DNA of 64,000 nt, from contig NZ_JABBGA010000017.1 of assembly GCF_012927165.1 (NCBI RefSeq), forward strand, positions 1 through 64,000, written 5' to 3'. The DNA comes from Zoogloea dura (lineage in GTDB: Bacteria > Pseudomonadota > Gammaproteobacteria > Burkholderiales > Rhodocyclaceae). How positions within the stretch are numbered: position 1 is the stretch's first letter; the number at the start of each line of letters is the position of its first letter. Below are positions 62,568 to 64,000 of the stretch, one piece after another. Below the pieces are notes generated by a model. That model did no database searches. It was not told where the DNA came from and was given only the letters and a program-made list of their open reading frames with translations. Position numbers and translations under genes: made by a program.

Positions 62568-63989
62568 TCAGGCGTGGGCACCGGCAGGCGCCAGCACCGG
62601 AGCTTCATAGGGCTTCTGACCGGCAATGGTCTTCACCATGTTGTAGAACATGATCAGCATGCCGGTCAGGAACAACACGCCGCCGACGACGCGGATGGTC
62701 CAGAACGGGTAGCTGGCCTTGACTGACTCGACGAAGGAGTAGGTCAGGGTGCCATCCGGGTTGGTGGCACGCCACATCAGGCCCTGCATCACACCGGAGA
62801 TCCACATGGAGGCGATGTACAGCACGATGCCGATGGTCGCGATCCAGAAGTGGGTGGTGATCAGCTTGGTGGAATACATCTCGGTCTTGCCGTACATGCG
62901 CGGGATCAGGTAGTACATGGCGCCGATGGACACCATGGCAACCCAGCCCAGGGCACCGGAGTGCACGTGACCGACGGTCCAGTCGGTGTAGTGGGACAGG
63001 GCATTGACCGTCTTGATGGACATCATCGGACCTTCGAAGGTCGACATGCCGTAGAAGGACAGGGAGGTGATCAGGAACTTCAGGATCGGGTCGGTGCGCA
63101 GCTTATGCCAGGCGCCGGACAGGGTCATGATGCCGTTGATCATGCCACCCCAGGACGGAGCCAGCAGGATCAGCGAGAAGACCATGCCGATCGACTGGGT
63201 CCAGTCGGGCAGCGCGGTGTAGTGCAGGTGGTGCGGGCCCGCCCACATGTAGGTGAAGATCAGCGCCCAGAAGTGCACCACCGACAGGCGGTAGGAGTAC
63301 ACCGGACGGCCGGCCTGCTTCGGCACGAAGTAGTACATCATGCCCAGGAAGCCTGCGGTCAGGAAGAAGCCCACCGCGTTGTGGCCGTACCACCATTGGA
63401 TCATGGCGTCCTGCACACCGGCGTAGGCGGAGTAGGACTTGGTCAGGGAAACCGGGATTTCGGCGCTATTGACCAGATGCAGCAAGGCAACGGTCAGGAT
63501 GAAGCCGCCATAGAACCAGTTCGCCACATAGATGTGTGTGGTCTTGCGGGTGGCGACCGTACCGAAGAACACAACGGCGTAGGAAACCCAGACAAGGGTG
63601 ATCAGGATGTCGATCGGCCACTCGAGTTCGGCGTATTCCTTGCCGGAGGTGAAACCAAGCGGCAGCGAGATCGCGGCCAGCAGGATGACCAGTTGCCAGC
63701 CCCAGAAGGTGAAGGCAGCAAGGCCCGGGGCGAACAAGCGGGTGTGACAGGTACGCTGCACACAGTAGTACGACGTTGCAAAGAGAGCACAGCCACCAAA
63801 CGCAAAGATCACTGCATTGGTGTGGAGCGGGCGAAGCCGTCCAAAGTGCAGCCATTCGGCAGCGTTCAATTCAGGCCACACGAGCTGTGCTGCGACGATA
63901 ACGCCGACCAGCATGCCCACGATGCCCCATACCACCGTCATGATGGCGAACTGCCGCACGACTTTATAGTTGTAAGTCTGCGATTGCAT
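62568..63989 (-). CDS. ccoN: cbb3 cytochrome oxidase catalytic subunit I
   Basis: The 473-residue twelve-helix subunit begins [21 protein letters not shown]. It has haem and CuB ligands in [58 protein letters not shown] and [14 protein letters not shown] (each a short segment of a conserved helix). It reduces O2 at low concentrations and pumps protons. Only 11 bases remain to the window edge, so its promoter cannot be assessed. Confidence 0.98.
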   Translation of the reverse strand: MQSQTYNYKVVRQFAIMTVVWGIVGMLVGVIVAAQLVWPELNAAEWLHFGRLRPLHTNAVIFAFGGCALFATSYYCVQRTCHTRLFAPGLAAFTFWGWQLVILLAAISLPLGFTSGKEYAELEWPIDILITLVWVSYAVVFFGTVATRKTTHIYVANWFYGGFILTVALLHLVNSAEIPVSLTKSYSAYAGVQDAMIQWWYGHNAVGFFLTAGFLGMMYYFVPKQAGRPVYSYRLSVVHFWALIFTYMWAGPHHLHYTALPDWTQSIGMVFSLILLAPSWGGMINGIMTLSGAWHKLRTDPILKFLITSLSFYGMSTFEGPMMSIKTVNALSHYTDWTVGHVHSGALGWVAMVSIGAMYYLIPRMYGKTEMYSTKLITTHFWIATIGIVLYIASMWISGVMQGLMWRATNPDGTLTYSFVESVKASYPFWTIRVVGGVLFLTGMLIMFYNMVKTIAGQKPYEAPVLAPAGAHA

Positions 63990-64000
63990 TGTGAGTCACC

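Overview
The window is GC-rich DNA (roughly two thirds G+C by eye) from a respiratory, nitrogen-scavenging betaproteobacterium. The gene families and their order (urease next to a urea ABC transporter, cbb3 oxidase with ccoGH, class I-type PHA synthase, flavocytochrome c genes, several c-di-GMP proteins) suggest Rhodocyclales (Azospira/Thauera/Azoarcus-like). That placement is inference from gene content, not from a marker gene. No rRNA or CRISPR array was seen.

Left edge (1-4000) is accessory. It holds the tail of an IS21-family element whose right end cuts a small gene, a secreted lipoprotein peptidase (NHL + PA + M28) flanked by two ~140 bp direct repeats, and a 21 bp x 13 tandem array that forms the C-terminal tail of a tiny membrane protein. 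Next, on the minus strand, come a cyanide-insensitive-type cytochrome bd operon (cydA-cydB-DUF2474) and phaJ.

7.4-22.4 kb is the urea block. A urease operon ureDABCEF-(patatin)-ureG lies on the minus strand, then a plus-strand glycosyltransferase/methyltransferase pair, then the urea transporter urtABCDE (minus), with an intrinsic terminator/attenuator between urtA and urtB. Together they import urea, hydrolyse it and mature the nickel enzyme.

22.6-31.6 kb is housekeeping: an HDOD protein, NAD(P)HX repair enzyme, DMT exporter, Sel1-repeat protein, tRNA-Val(CAC) and tRNA-Pro(CGG) facing each other across an unusual T-poor gap, ispB, and a glycerophosphodiesterase/UgpB pair. 31.6-38 kb carries an overlapping EAL/HD-GYP c-di-GMP pair with degenerate GGDEF and HD motifs, rlmM and a RhlE-type helicase.

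38-50 kb holds a flavocytochrome c sulfide dehydrogenase pair (fccB plus a monohaem cytochrome), a LysR-regulated MexEF-OprN-like RND efflux operon, and a polar amino-acid ABC transporter lacking its ATPase. 50-58 kb holds a histidine-kinase-like protein without its phospho-acceptor His, a LysR/azoreductase/pirin group, an RpfG-type regulator, a DNA-deoxyinosine glycosylase, PHA synthase, and a universal stress protein behind an FNR-type site. 58-64 kb is the cbb3 oxidase locus ccoNOQP, a terminator, then ccoG-ccoH and two small membrane proteins, one of them a 46-residue DUF3149-like gene that is easy to miss.

Most of the window is ordinary core genome. The points most worth a second look are the repeat-rich left edge, the patatin inside the urease operon, the degenerate signalling proteins and the FNR-type site upstream of usp.
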